The translations under genes and the position numbers were made by a program. Below, in pieces: positions 1 to 9,500 of a stretch of DNA of 64,000 bases; position 1 is the first letter of the stretch; each line of letters begins with the position of its first letter. This DNA is from G963422745 sp965214285. Its GTDB lineage: Bacteria; Actinomycetota; Acidimicrobiia; Acidimicrobiales; Aldehydirespiratoraceae. The notes under the pieces were generated by a model. It did no database searches and was not told the DNA's origin. It saw only the letters and a program-made list of their open reading frames with translations. Location of the stretch: contig OZ243946.1 in NCBI GenBank assembly GCA_965214285.1, forward strand, positions 2,046,001 through 2,110,000, read 5' to 3'.

Positions 1-1
1 C

Positions 2-958
2 GGCTGGGAACAGCTCAAGGCGCGTCCCAAGGTGGCGCCCACCCTCAACGAGCTGCACGGGTCTGTGATCACCACCGTCGTGCCGTCCACTACCGCAGTG
101 GCGCTCACCTCGCTGGTCACGGGCGCCGCGCCGGGCCGCCACGGCATGGTCGGCTACCGCATGGCCGTGGGCGACGAGGTTCTCAACGCGCTCTCCTGGC
201 GCACTTCGCGCGGCGACGCCCGCAACGAGATCGTCCCCGAGGACTTCACCGAAGTCGTGCCCTTCGCCGACACCTGTCCGGTGGTGGTGCAAAACGCCCC
301 GTTCCTGGGCAGCGGGTTCAGCCGTGCCTATCTGCGCAACACCCGCGCTGCGCCCTGGCCGACCCCGGCCTGCCTGGTGGTGGAGGTGCGCGCCGCACTG
401 AGCGCGGCCGAGCCGTTCGTCTACGCCTACTACGACGGGCTCGACAAGGTCGCCCACGTGCACGGGTTCGATGCCCGCTACGACGCCGAGCTGGCGGCCT
501 GCGACCGGCTGGTGGCCGAGCTGATGAGCGACCTGCCGCGGGGCGCGGTGCTGGTGGTCACCGGCGATCACGGCCTCGTCGACTGCAGCGAAGGGCGCTG
601 CGAGATCGACAAGGCGCTCAAGCCGCTGGTCGCCGGCGAGTCCGGCGAGGCCAGGTTCCGCTGGCTGCACGCCCGCCCCGGGCGGGCCAGAGAGCTCGGC
701 GAGGCGGCAGCCGAGGCCCACGGCGAGCAGGCCTGGGTGGCGACGATCGAGCAAATCCTCGACGAGGGCTGGTTCGGGCACAGCGTCAGCTACAAGGCCA
801 GGCAGCGGCTCGGCGACGTGGCCCTGGCCGCCAAGGCCGACTGGTGGTTCGACGAGCGCTCCGAGGAGGACCGCAAGAAGCGCAAGCAGCTCGTCGGCCG
901 GCACGGCTCGCTGACCTCGGCGGAGATGCTCGTGCCATTGCTCACATTCGCCGCCTGA
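2..958 (+). CDS. Alkaline-phosphatase-superfamily phosphodiesterase (nucleotide pyrophosphatase-like), 5' end missing
   Basis: The frame is open to the left edge of the window, so the N-terminus and probably the metal/nucleophile Asp region lie outside. What remains shows the alkaline phosphatase superfamily core: VPSTTAVALTSLVTG followed by GRHGMVGYRM, a DGLDKVAHVHG segment typical of the metal-binding D-x(3)-H pattern, and TGDHGLVD, the second metal site. Members hydrolyse phosphodiester or pyrophosphate bonds; the substrate here is unknown. It ends 7 nt before the ATG used for bpa, so the two may be co-transcribed. An internal GTG at 32 is unlikely to be the true start because conserved-looking sequence continues upstream of it. 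Confidence 0.8.
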   Translation, partial: GWEQLKARPKVAPTLNELHGSVITTVVPSTTAVALTSLVTGAAPGRHGMVGYRMAVGDEVLNALSWRTSRGDARNEIVPEDFTEVVPFADTCPVVVQNAPFLGSGFSRAYLRNTRAAPWPTPACLVVEVRAALSAAEPFVYAYYDGLDKVAHVHGFDARYDAELAACDRLVAELMSDLPRGAVLVVTGDHGLVDCSEGRCEIDKALKPLVAGESGEARFRWLHARPGRARELGEAAAEAHGEQAWVATIEQILDEGWFGHSVSYKARQRLGDVALAAKADWWFDERSEEDRKKRKQLVGRHGSLTSAEMLVPLLTFAA

Positions 959-965
959 ATCGGGC

Positions 966-1526
966 ATGATCTCCACACAGCACGCGCCAGATCAGGAGAT
1001 CGCCTTGACAGACCCGCATGCCCAGAGGGCCGAGGCGATCCCCGGCGAGGACGTGGAGATCGTCGGCGCAGCCGGCGCCGCCGAGGACGACGCCGACCAA
1101 GAGCGCAACGAGTCGATCGACCACCCCGCCAAGGTGATGCGCATCGGCACCATGATGAGACAGCTCCTCGAGGAGCTGCGCTCGTCCGAGCTCGACGAGC
1201 CCAGCCGCGACCGCCTGCGCGACATCTACGACACCTCCGTCAGCGAGCTGGGCTCGGCGCTGTCGCCGGACCTGAAGGACGAGCTCGGGCGCCTGGCTCT
1301 GCCGTTCAGCGACGACCCGCCCTCAGCCGCCGAGCTGCAGATCGCCAAGGCCCAGCTCGTCGGCTGGCTCGAGGGCCTCGTCCAGGGCATCCAGGCCATG
1401 CTGTTCGCCCAGCAGATGGCCGCCCAGGAGCAGCTGCGCTCGATGCGGGGCCAGATCGGGCCGGGCAGGCCTCCCGACGGCGAGCCGGCGCACGACGGCA
1501 GAGACCGACCGGGCACCTACCTGTGA
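966..1526 (+). CDS. bpa: Bacterial proteasome activator Bpa (PafE)
   Basis: Bpa forms a dodecameric ring that opens the gate of the 20S proteasome independently of ATP and ubiquitin-like tags. The match to the mycobacterial protein, as remembered, is strong: PAKVMRIGTMMRQLLEELR, the helical stretch AQLVGWLEGLVQGIQAMLFAQQMAA, and a C-terminal G-T-Y-L. In mycobacteria the tail is GQYL, and the Tyr-Leu end docks into the proteasome alpha ring. The N-terminal 55 residues are acidic and probably disordered. Start choice is open: ATG 966 has no clear ribosome site, whereas TTG 1005 (in frame) has AGGAG at 994-998, six nt upstream, and would give 173 aa, close to the mycobacterial length. The stop overlaps the dnaE start by 4 nt (GTGA). 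Confidence 0.9.
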   Translation: MISTQHAPDQEIALTDPHAQRAEAIPGEDVEIVGAAGAAEDDADQERNESIDHPAKVMRIGTMMRQLLEELRSSELDEPSRDRLRDIYDTSVSELGSALSPDLKDELGRLALPFSDDPPSAAELQIAKAQLVGWLEGLVQGIQAMLFAQQMAAQEQLRSMRGQIGPGRPPDGEPAHDGRDRPGTYL

Positions 1527-4500
1527 GCGACCCCTTCGTCCACCTCCACGTCCACACCGAGTACTCGATGCTCGACGGCGCGTCGCGGGTGCCCGAGGCC
1601 GTCGCCTCCGCGGTCGCCGACCGCCAGCCCGCCATGGCGATCACCGACCACGGCAACATGTACGGCGTACTCGACTTCTACCGGAGCTGCCGCGACTCCG
1701 GCGTCAAGCCGATAATCGGCACCGAGATCTACCTGGCCCACGAGTCACGCCACGAGCGCCCCAACCGTCGGGGCCGCATCGACGACTCCGGCGGCGACAC
1801 CGGCGGCGGCCAGAAGCTCTACTACCACGCCATCCTGCTGGCCGAGAACCAGGTCGGCTACCGCAACCTGATCCAGCTCTCCAGCCAGGCGTTCCTCAGC
1901 GGCTACCACTACAAGCCCCGTGCGGACTTCGAGCTGCTCGAGCGCTACTCCGAGGGCATCATCGCCACCACGGGCTGCCTCGGCGGCCATGTGACCCAGG
2001 CGCTCATGCAAGGCGACGACGCCGCCGCGCTCGAGCACGCGGCCCGCTTCCAGGACATCTTCGGGCGCGACAACTTCTTCATCGAGCTGCAGGACCACGG
2101 CATCGACGAGCAGCGCATGACCAACCCGAAGCTGCTGGAGATCGCGGCGGCGATCAAGGCGCCGCTGCTGGCCACCAACGACTCGCACTACACCCACCGC
2201 GGCGACCAGGAGGCCCACGACGCCCTGCTGTGCGTGCAGACCGGCGCCCTGCTCGACGACGAGAACCGCTTCCGCTTCCACGGCAAGGAGCACTACATCA
2301 AGTCCGCGGCCGAGATGCGCCAGCTCTTCGCCGAGCTCCCCGAGGCCTGCGACAACACCCTGTGGGTCGCCGAGCGCTGCGACGTGGAGATCGAGTTCGG
2401 CAAGCCACGGCTGCCGGCGTTCCCGCTGCCCGAGGGCTTCGCCTCCGACATCGACTACCTGCGCCATCTCGCCATGGAGGGGGCACGGCAGAGATGGGGG
2501 GCGGAGCTGTCCGCCGAGGTGGTCCAGCGCATCGAGTTCGAGCTCGACGTGATCGAGAGCATGGGCTTCTCGGCCTACTTCCTGATCACCTGGGACCTGG
2601 TGCGCTACGCCCGCGAGAACGGCGTGCGGGTCGGCCCCGGCCGGGGCTCCGCGGCGGGCTGCGCCGTGGCCTACTCGCTGCGCATAACCGACCTGGACCC
2701 GATCCGCTACGACCTGTTGTTCGAGCGCTTCCTGAACCCGTCGAGGATCTCGATGCCAGACATCGACATCGACTTCGACACCCGCCACCGCGACGACCTG
2801 ATCCGCTACCTGGCCGAGTGCTACGGGCGCGACAACGTGGCCCAGATCGTCACCTTCTCGCAGATCAAGGCCCGTGCCGCGGTGCGCGACGCAGCCCGCG
2901 TGCTGGGCTGCGCCTACTCGGTCGGCGACAGGCTCGCCAAGGCGATGCCGCCGCTGGTGATGGGCCGCGACACCCCCCTCAAGTACTGCCTGGAGAAGCA
3001 CCCCAAGCACGAGGACGGCTACCGGGCGGCTTCCCAGCTGCGCGAGATGGCCGCAGCCGACGACGAGGTCGCCAAGGTCCTGGACGTGGCTCTGGGACTG
3101 GAGGGCCTGCGCCGCCAGGACGGGATCCACGCCGCGGCGGTGGTGATCACCGACGAGCCGCTCACCGAGTACCTGCCGATCCAGCGCAAGCCCGAGTCCG
3201 GCAAGCCCCTGGAGGAAGCGCCGATCGTCACCCAGTACGAGATGCACGGGGTGGAGGATCTCGGGCTGCTGAAGATGGACCTGTTGGGGCTGCGCAACCT
3301 CGACGTGATCTCGAACTGCCTGGAGCTGATCGCCGAGACCCGGGGCGAGACGGTCGACATCGACGACGTGCCTCTCGACGACGAGACCACCTTCGAGCTG
3401 CTCAGGCGCGGCGACACCATCGGGGTGTTCCAGCTCGAGTCGCCGCCGATGCGCGCCCTGATCCGCTCGCTGGCGCCCAGCTCCTTCGACGACGTGGCAG
3501 CGCTGGTCGCCCTCTACCGGCCGGGGCCGATGGGCGCCAACATGCACCACGACTACGCCGACCGCAAGAACGGCCGGGCGCCGGTGAAGTACTTCCACGA
3601 CGATGCCGAGGATCTGCTCGGCGACACCTACGGCCTGATGATCTATCAGGAGTCGGTGATGCGGGTGGCCCAGCGCTTCGCCGGCTACTCGCTCGCCCAG
3701 GCCGACAACCTCCGCAAGGCCTGCGGCAAGAAGGACCGCGAGATCATGGCGGCCGAGCGCGAGGGCTTCGTGGCCGGCTGCAAGGCCACCGGCTACGGAG
3801 AGAAACTCGGCACAGACCTGTTCAACGTGATCGAGCAGTTCGCCGACTACGCGTTCAACAAGTCCCACTCCTACGGCTACGGCCTGATCGCCTACCAGAT
3901 CGCCTACCTCAAGGCGCACTATCCCGTCGAGTACCTCTCGGCGCTGCTCACCAGCGTCAAGGCCAAGCTCGACTCCGCCGCGGTCTACCTCAACGAGTGC
4001 CGCGCAATGGGGATCGAGGTGACGGTGCCTGACGTCAACCGCTCGACCTCGGACTTCACCCCGCTGCCCGATCTTTCCGCGAACCCGGAAGGGCCGGGGC
4101 GGATCGTCTTCGGGCTGTCCGCGGTGCGCCACGTGGGCGAGGGCGTCGTCGCCAAGATCATCGAGGCCCGCACCGCAGACGGCCCCTTCGTGTCGTTCGC
4201 GGACTTCGCCGAGCGGGTCGACGCCGAGGTGCTCAACAAGCGGGTCGTCGAGTCGCTCATCAAGGCGGGCGCCTTCGATTCGCTGGGCCATCCCCGCCGG
4301 GGCCTGATGGAGGTGAGCGAGGCGATCACCTCGGTGACCCTGAGCCGGCGCCGCGAGCACGACTTGGGGGTGATGTCGCTGTTCGGCGAGGTCGGCGAGG
4401 CCCCCGCCTTCGACGAGCGGCCCGAGGTCCCCGGCATCGAGTACGACAAGGCGGAGATGCTGGCCCACGAGCGGGAGATGCTGGGCCTCTACATCTCCGA

Positions 4501-5059
4501 TCACCCGCTGCGCGGCTTCGAGACCCGCCTGGAGCGCAACGTCGACTCGACCATCGCCGAGCTGGCCGACCTAGCCGATCGCAGCCCCGCGAAGGTGGGC
4601 GGGGTGATCACCTCGGTGACCCGCAAGTTCACCCGCAGGGGCGACCTGATGGCGGTGCTCGAGCTGGAGGACTTCAGCGGGACCGTCGAGGTGATGGTCT
4701 TCCCGCGCACCATGGCCGTCGAGGGCCACAAGCTCGCCGACGACGCCGTGGCGGTGATCACCGGGCGCGTCGATCTCGGCGACGACCTCCCCAAGCTGTT
4801 CGCCGAGGAGATCGAGATCCTCACCGAGGTCAACCCCGACAGGCCGATCCGGGTGCGGCTGCCCGCGCGCGGCCGGCCCGAGAGCTGGCTGGGCGAGCTG
4901 AGCGACACCCTGGCCGAGCACCCCGGCGACACGCCGGTGGTGCTGCTGCTCGGCGACGGCAGCTCCGTGTCGCTGCCCGCCGACTGCGCCGTGGACACCG
5001 GCAACGGCCTGATCAGCGAGCTCCGGGTGATGTTCGGGCCTGAGGCTGTGCTCGTCTGA
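1523..5059 (+). CDS. dnaE: DNA polymerase III alpha subunit (replicative, DnaE1 type)
   Basis: Replicative DNA polymerase of 1178 aa, the usual length for actinobacterial DnaE1. The N-terminal PHP domain keeps its metal ligands (HVHTEYSMLDG, AITDHGN, GTEIYL, TGCLGG, TNDSHY). In mycobacteria such an intact PHP domain supplies the 3'-5' proofreading exonuclease. The polymerase catalytic region has PDIDIDFD near residue 411 and KMDLLGLRNL near 584. A helix-hairpin-helix region and an OB fold (GVITSVTRKFTRRGDLMAVLELE is its first strand region) follow near residue 1030. GTG start overlaps the bpa stop, implying translational coupling. The downstream 210 bp carry nothing recognisable. Confidence 0.97.
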   Translation: MSDPFVHLHVHTEYSMLDGASRVPEAVASAVADRQPAMAITDHGNMYGVLDFYRSCRDSGVKPIIGTEIYLAHESRHERPNRRGRIDDSGGDTGGGQKLYYHAILLAENQVGYRNLIQLSSQAFLSGYHYKPRADFELLERYSEGIIATTGCLGGHVTQALMQGDDAAALEHAARFQDIFGRDNFFIELQDHGIDEQRMTNPKLLEIAAAIKAPLLATNDSHYTHRGDQEAHDALLCVQTGALLDDENRFRFHGKEHYIKSAAEMRQLFAELPEACDNTLWVAERCDVEIEFGKPRLPAFPLPEGFASDIDYLRHLAMEGARQRWGAELSAEVVQRIEFELDVIESMGFSAYFLITWDLVRYARENGVRVGPGRGSAAGCAVAYSLRITDLDPIRYDLLFERFLNPSRISMPDIDIDFDTRHRDDLIRYLAECYGRDNVAQIVTFSQIKARAAVRDAARVLGCAYSVGDRLAKAMPPLVMGRDTPLKYCLEKHPKHEDGYRAASQLREMAAADDEVAKVLDVALGLEGLRRQDGIHAAAVVITDEPLTEYLPIQRKPESGKPLEEAPIVTQYEMHGVEDLGLLKMDLLGLRNLDVISNCLELIAETRGETVDIDDVPLDDETTFELLRRGDTIGVFQLESPPMRALIRSLAPSSFDDVAALVALYRPGPMGANMHHDYADRKNGRAPVKYFHDDAEDLLGDTYGLMIYQESVMRVAQRFAGYSLAQADNLRKACGKKDREIMAAEREGFVAGCKATGYGEKLGTDLFNVIEQFADYAFNKSHSYGYGLIAYQIAYLKAHYPVEYLSALLTSVKAKLDSAAVYLNECRAMGIEVTVPDVNRSTSDFTPLPDLSANPEGPGRIVFGLSAVRHVGEGVVAKIIEARTADGPFVSFADFAERVDAEVLNKRVVESLIKAGAFDSLGHPRRGLMEVSEAITSVTLSRRREHDLGVMSLFGEVGEAPAFDERPEVPGIEYDKAEMLAHEREMLGLYISDHPLRGFETRLERNVDSTIAELADLADRSPAKVGGVITSVTRKFTRRGDLMAVLELEDFSGTVEVMVFPRTMAVEGHKLADDAVAVITGRVDLGDDLPKLFAEEIEILTEVNPDRPIRVRLPARGRPESWLGELSDTLAEHPGDTPVVLLLGDGSSVSLPADCAVDTGNGLISELRVMFGPEAVLV

Positions 5060-5269
5060 GCCCGACTGACCTCGCCTCACCGGCGAACGCCTGCAGCTGA
5101 CCCGTTCGGTGCGCTGTCTGCCGCCTGTCGCCGCTCGCCGGGCCGCTCAGAGCCGGGCTCGGGAGCCGCAGCCGGTGCCTGGAGGCCCGCGGAGTTGCGA
5201 AAACCGCTCGCATCGCTGAGACTAGTAGGGCTGCGAAACGACAGAGGCGCCCGGAGGTGAAGCACAGGC

Positions 5270-5938
5270 ATGGCTATCGAAGTGGAGACCAAGGACTGCA
5301 CGGCGCTGAGCGATGCAGAGCTGGCCGACATGGCCGACTTGTGCGCCGGGTCACCCAATGCCTTCGAGGTGGGGATGCTCTCCAAGCAGGCAGAGGCCTG
5401 GGTGCTGTGCAGCGTCGCCTCCGAGAAAGGGCGCATACGCGGCTTTTCGTTCTGCACCCTGGAGCGCATCGGCGGCACGCCCAGCGTGATCATCGGCGCA
5501 GGCCACGTGTGTCGCACCACCCGCCGCTCCACGGTGCTGCGGGCCATCGTCAAGGACCAGATGCGCCGCTCGGTGCTCGCCTTCCCCGACGAGGACGTGC
5601 TGATCGGCGCCCAGATGAACGACCCGGCTGCCTTCGAGGCCTTCGAGCCGCTTCACGACGTGGTGCCCCGGCCCGATCACAAGGCCAGCGGCGAGGAGCG
5701 GGCCTGGGGGCGCCGCCTCGCCAAGCGCTACGGCATCGGCGCCTCGCGCTACAAGGACCGCGACTTCGTGATCCGAGGCGACGGCAGCCGCCCGCCGGTG
5801 CTCGACCACCAGGCGCTCAAGCCCGACAAGGTGCCTGCCGGCGTCGCCGAGCAGTTCAGCGCAGTCGACCTCGACAACGGCGACGCCCTGATCGGCTTCG
5901 GCTGGGCGATGTCCGAGGATCTCGAGAAGCTCCTCTAG
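5270..5938 (+). CDS. Conserved hypothetical protein, possibly GNAT-fold
   Basis: Unrecognised 222-aa soluble protein. Residues 1-150 have the feel of a single GNAT-type acetyltransferase domain: an initial LSDAELADMADLC helix, a VGMLSKQAEAWVL strand/turn, and GRIRGFSFCTLERIGG. The usual acetyl-CoA loop (R/Q-x-x-G-x-G/A) is not evident, so enzymatic function is uncertain. The C-terminal part, after a charged GEERAWGRRLAKRYG segment, is also unassigned. The start is well supported: GGAGGTGA at 5253-5260 lies nine nt before the ATG. It sits alone between dnaE and a nitroreductase, all on the plus strand. Confidence 0.75.
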   Translation: MAIEVETKDCTALSDAELADMADLCAGSPNAFEVGMLSKQAEAWVLCSVASEKGRIRGFSFCTLERIGGTPSVIIGAGHVCRTTRRSTVLRAIVKDQMRRSVLAFPDEDVLIGAQMNDPAAFEAFEPLHDVVPRPDHKASGEERAWGRRLAKRYGIGASRYKDRDFVIRGDGSRPPVLDHQALKPDKVPAGVAEQFSAVDLDNGDALIGFGWAMSEDLEKLL

Positions 5939-5996
5939 GGCGCATCCGGCACTCGTCGTCTGCCGGCCAGGTCTGCATGTCTGCTGAGGCGCGGGC

Positions 5997-6599
5997 GTGA
6001 GCCCCGAGGACTTCGACCGGCTGGTGCGGCGGCGCGCCATGACCAGGGCCTTCAGCGCCGAGCCGCTGGCCCCAGAGACCCTGGATCGCATCCTGGACCT
6101 GGCCCGCCGCGGCCCCTCCGCCGGCAACACCATGGCCCTGGAGTTCCTGGTGCTCAGCGGCGCAGAGCAGACGCAGCGCTACTGGGCCACGACCCTGAGC
6201 GACCCCGACGAGCTGCCGTGGCCGGAGCTGCCCGCGGCGCCGGTGCTGGTGACGCTCTGGGTGCGCCCGCAGGCTTACCCGGAGCGCTACGCCGAGCCCG
6301 ACAAGGCCCGCACCGGCCTGGGGGAGGGCCTCGGCGCCTGGCCAGTGCCGTACTGGTGGGTGGACGGCGGGGCCGCGGTGATGACCATGCTGCTCGCTGC
6401 CGAGTCCGAGGGCCTCGGCGCCCTGTTCTTCTCCATGTTCGACCACGAGCCGGCGGTCAGGGAGGCCTTCGGGGTGCCCGACGACCGCCGCTGCGTCGGC
6501 GTGGTGGCGCTCGGCCGGCGGGTCCCGCACCGGCGGTCGCGCAGCGCCGGGCGCCCCAGGCCCGACCTAGCGGAGATCGTGCACTACGGCGCCTGGTGA
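5997..6599 (+). CDS. Nitroreductase family FMN-dependent oxidoreductase
   Basis: A 200-aa protein of the nitroreductase fold, normally an FMN-binding homodimer that reduces nitro, quinone or related substrates with NAD(P)H. The N-terminal RRRAMTRAFS region supplies the FMN phosphate-binding arginines, RRGPSAGNTMALEFLVL is the family's conserved PSxxNxQPW-like loop (here with M-A-L), and the central GGAAVMTMLLAAESEGLGALFF is the typical buried helix and loop. GTG start with GAGG eight nt upstream. Its last 33 nt overlap the 3' end of hrpA, which runs the opposite way. Confidence 0.88.
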   Translation: MSPEDFDRLVRRRAMTRAFSAEPLAPETLDRILDLARRGPSAGNTMALEFLVLSGAEQTQRYWATTLSDPDELPWPELPAAPVLVTLWVRPQAYPERYAEPDKARTGLGEGLGAWPVPYWWVDGGAAVMTMLLAAESEGLGALFFSMFDHEPAVREAFGVPDDRRCVGVVALGRRVPHRRSRSAGRPRPDLAEIVHYGAW

Positions 6600-9500
6600 G
6601 CCGGTGCCGGGCGACTGCGCAGCCAGGCTGATCCGCTGCAGGTCCGCCCTTATCCGCTTGGCGCTAACAGGCCCGGACGCGCCCACCGACTGGGCGAACA
6701 GGCTCACCCGCAGCTCCTGGATCTGCCAGGCGAGATCCTCGAGCTCAGGCGTCAGCCCCAGCGCCTCGGCCAGCGACTCGTGCTCGGCCTCGATGGCGCG
6801 GATCACCACGCTGCGGTCGCGGTCCCGTGCGCCCTTGTCGGCCAGGCTCTCGGCGCGCACGCAAGCCGCCCGCAGATAGCGGCACACGTCGGCGAGCCGC
6901 TCGGTGCCCACGGCGCTCACGAAGCCGTCGTACACCAGGCGCTGGAGCTGCTCGCCGAGGTCGGCCACCGAGAACGCCAGAGCCGCGGCGCCGGTGTCGT
7001 CGAGGCGCCTGCGCAGCCGTCTGGCGTGTACCAGCGCCTCGACGCTGAGGCCGGCCAGCCGGTGCAGCGTCTCGGGGAGCTCGGCACGAAAGCTCTCCAG
7101 CAGCTCCAGGTGCGACTCGCGGCTTGACAGCGGGCCGTCGTGGCCTGCGATCGCAGCATCGGCGGCCGCGGCCAGGCAGTCGTCGAGCCAGGCTGCGGGG
7201 TCCGCATAGGGGCTGGTGACGATGGCGGCCTTCACCCGGTCGCTGAGCAGCTCGCGCAGCACGCCCCCCAGGGCGGGCCGCCCCAACAGCAGCAGCCGCC
7301 GGGTGCCCAGCCACATCGCCTCGGCCTGCTCGGCCTCGCCGGCGAGGAGGCGCAGCGCCACCGAGTCGCCCTCGTCGACCAGCGCCGGGTAGAAGCGCAC
7401 CGTCTGGCCGAGCCCGCGGCGGACGACCACCTGCGGGATGTCGTCGTCGGGAAAGGCCCGCAGCCCGCTCCGTTCCAGCTCGCCCGCCGCGCTCGAGAGC
7501 AGCTCGCGGGCTTGCTGGGCGAACCAGCCCTGCAGCACCACGAGGTCGTCGTCCTCGGCGAGCGGGTTGTTGTGATCCATCACCCGGTAGTGGGGCCGCA
7601 GCCAGGGCGGCAGAGTCGACCGGTCGAACATGGCAGGCGACACCTCGGTGCCGGCGATCCGCGCCACCGCCTCGGCGAGCTTGACCTCCAGCGGCTCGCC
7701 GTCGGCCGGATCCAGCGCCGCGAGCACCGTGCCGGCCGTGTCGGCGACCGGCACCACCCTGCGGCGCACCGTCTTCGGCAGGCTGCGCAGCAGCGCCTCC
7801 ACCAGCGCCCGCCGATAGCCCGGGACCAGCCACTCGAAGCGGCTCGCATCGAGCTGGCCGACAAGGCTCAGCGGGATCTCGATCGTGATGCCGTCGTCGA
7901 CCGCCCCAGGCTCGAAGCGATAGGAGATGGCAAGCCGGCGGTCACCGAGGGGCCAGAGCACCGGATGGGTGACGCCATGGTCGTCGGGAACCTCGCCCGC
8001 TGTCAGCTCGGCGGGCCCGAAGCACAGCAGGCTCGGGTCGTCGCCGTCTCGCAGCCAGCGCTCGAGATGTCTCTCGCTGACCACGCTGTCGGCGATCACG
8101 GCCTCGTAGCGGGCGATCAGCTCTTCCTCGCCGATCAGCAGGTCGTCGCGGCGCAGGCGGGTCTGCAGCGCGGCGACCTCGGCCAGCGAGGCGCGGTTGT
8201 GCTGTGCGAAGGCGAAGCCCCGGTCGCTGTCGCCCTCGACGATCCCGTGGCGGATCAGCAGATGACGGGCCAGGCCGGGATCGATGCGCTGCAGCTGGAT
8301 CGTGCGCTCGTCGATCACGCCCAGGCCGTACAGCGACGCCCGCTCCGAGCACAGCGCCGCGCCCTGTCTGCGGTCCCACCACGGCGCCGAGTACTCCCAG
8401 CGCAGCAGATGCGACGCAGCCGCCTCCAGCCACCCCGGGTCGATCGGCGCGCAGACCCGAGCCAGCACCCGCTCGGTCTCGACCATCTCCGCCGCCATCA
8501 GCCAGCGCGGCCGCCGCTCGGCCAGGGCGCTGCCGGAGGCAACCGTGAAGCGCCCGCTGCGGGTGCCCCGGTAGTCGCCCCGGCGCGCATCGAAGACCCC
8601 GACATGTGTCAGCAGGCCCGCCAGCACCGCCTGATGGACGGCCTCGGGCGGGGCCTGGTTGTCGTTGACGCTCAGCCCCATGCGCCTGGCCTCGCGGCTG
8701 AGCTGGGCGTGCAGATCCTGCCACTCGCGGATCCGCAGCCAGTGCAGCAGCTCGTCGCGGCACATGCGGCGAAAGCCGTTGCCCGACAGCTCGGCGCGCC
8801 GTCGGGCTACGTAGTCCCAGAGCCCCAGATACGACATGAAATCCGAGTCCTCGGCAGCGAAGCGCCCATGCAGGGCCTCCGCTGTCTGGCGGGCGTCGCT
8901 CCCCTCGGCGGCGCTGGGCCTGATCCGAGGGTCCTGGATCGCCAGGCCCGAGGCGATCACCAGCAGCTCGCGCACGCAGCCGTGGTCCTCGGCGGCCAGC
9001 AGCATCCTCGCCAGGCGCAGGTCGATCCCCAGCTCGGCGAGCTGGGCGCCCAGCGGCGTCAGCCAGAGGCGGGTCCCCTCGTGACGGGGATTCACGGCGT
9101 CGAGCTCCTCCAGCAGGCGGATCCCGTCACGCACCGCAGAGGGCTGGGGCGCATCGATGAACGGGAACTGCAGCGGATCGCCGAGCCCCAGCGCCGCCAT
9201 CGCCAGGATCACCGACGCCAGGCTGGTGCGGCGGATCTCGGGGTCGGTGAACTCGGGGCGGCTCAGGTAGTCGTCCTCGGAGTACAGACGGATGCAGACC
9301 CCGGGGCCGAGCCTTCCGCAGCGGCCCGCCCGCTGGTCCGCCGAGGCCCGCGAGATCGCCTCGATCGGCAGGCGCTGCACCTTGGTGCGCCGGTTGAAAC
9401 GCGAGATGCGAGCGGTTCCGGCGTCCACCACCGAAGCGATGCCCGGCACGGTCAGCGAGGTCTCGGCCACGTTGGTGGCCACCACCACCCGTCTGCGGTC

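Noticed and set aside
1745..4504. 919-codon open frame antisense to dnaE
   Set aside because: No motifs, shadow composition, and dnaE is unmistakable on the other strand.
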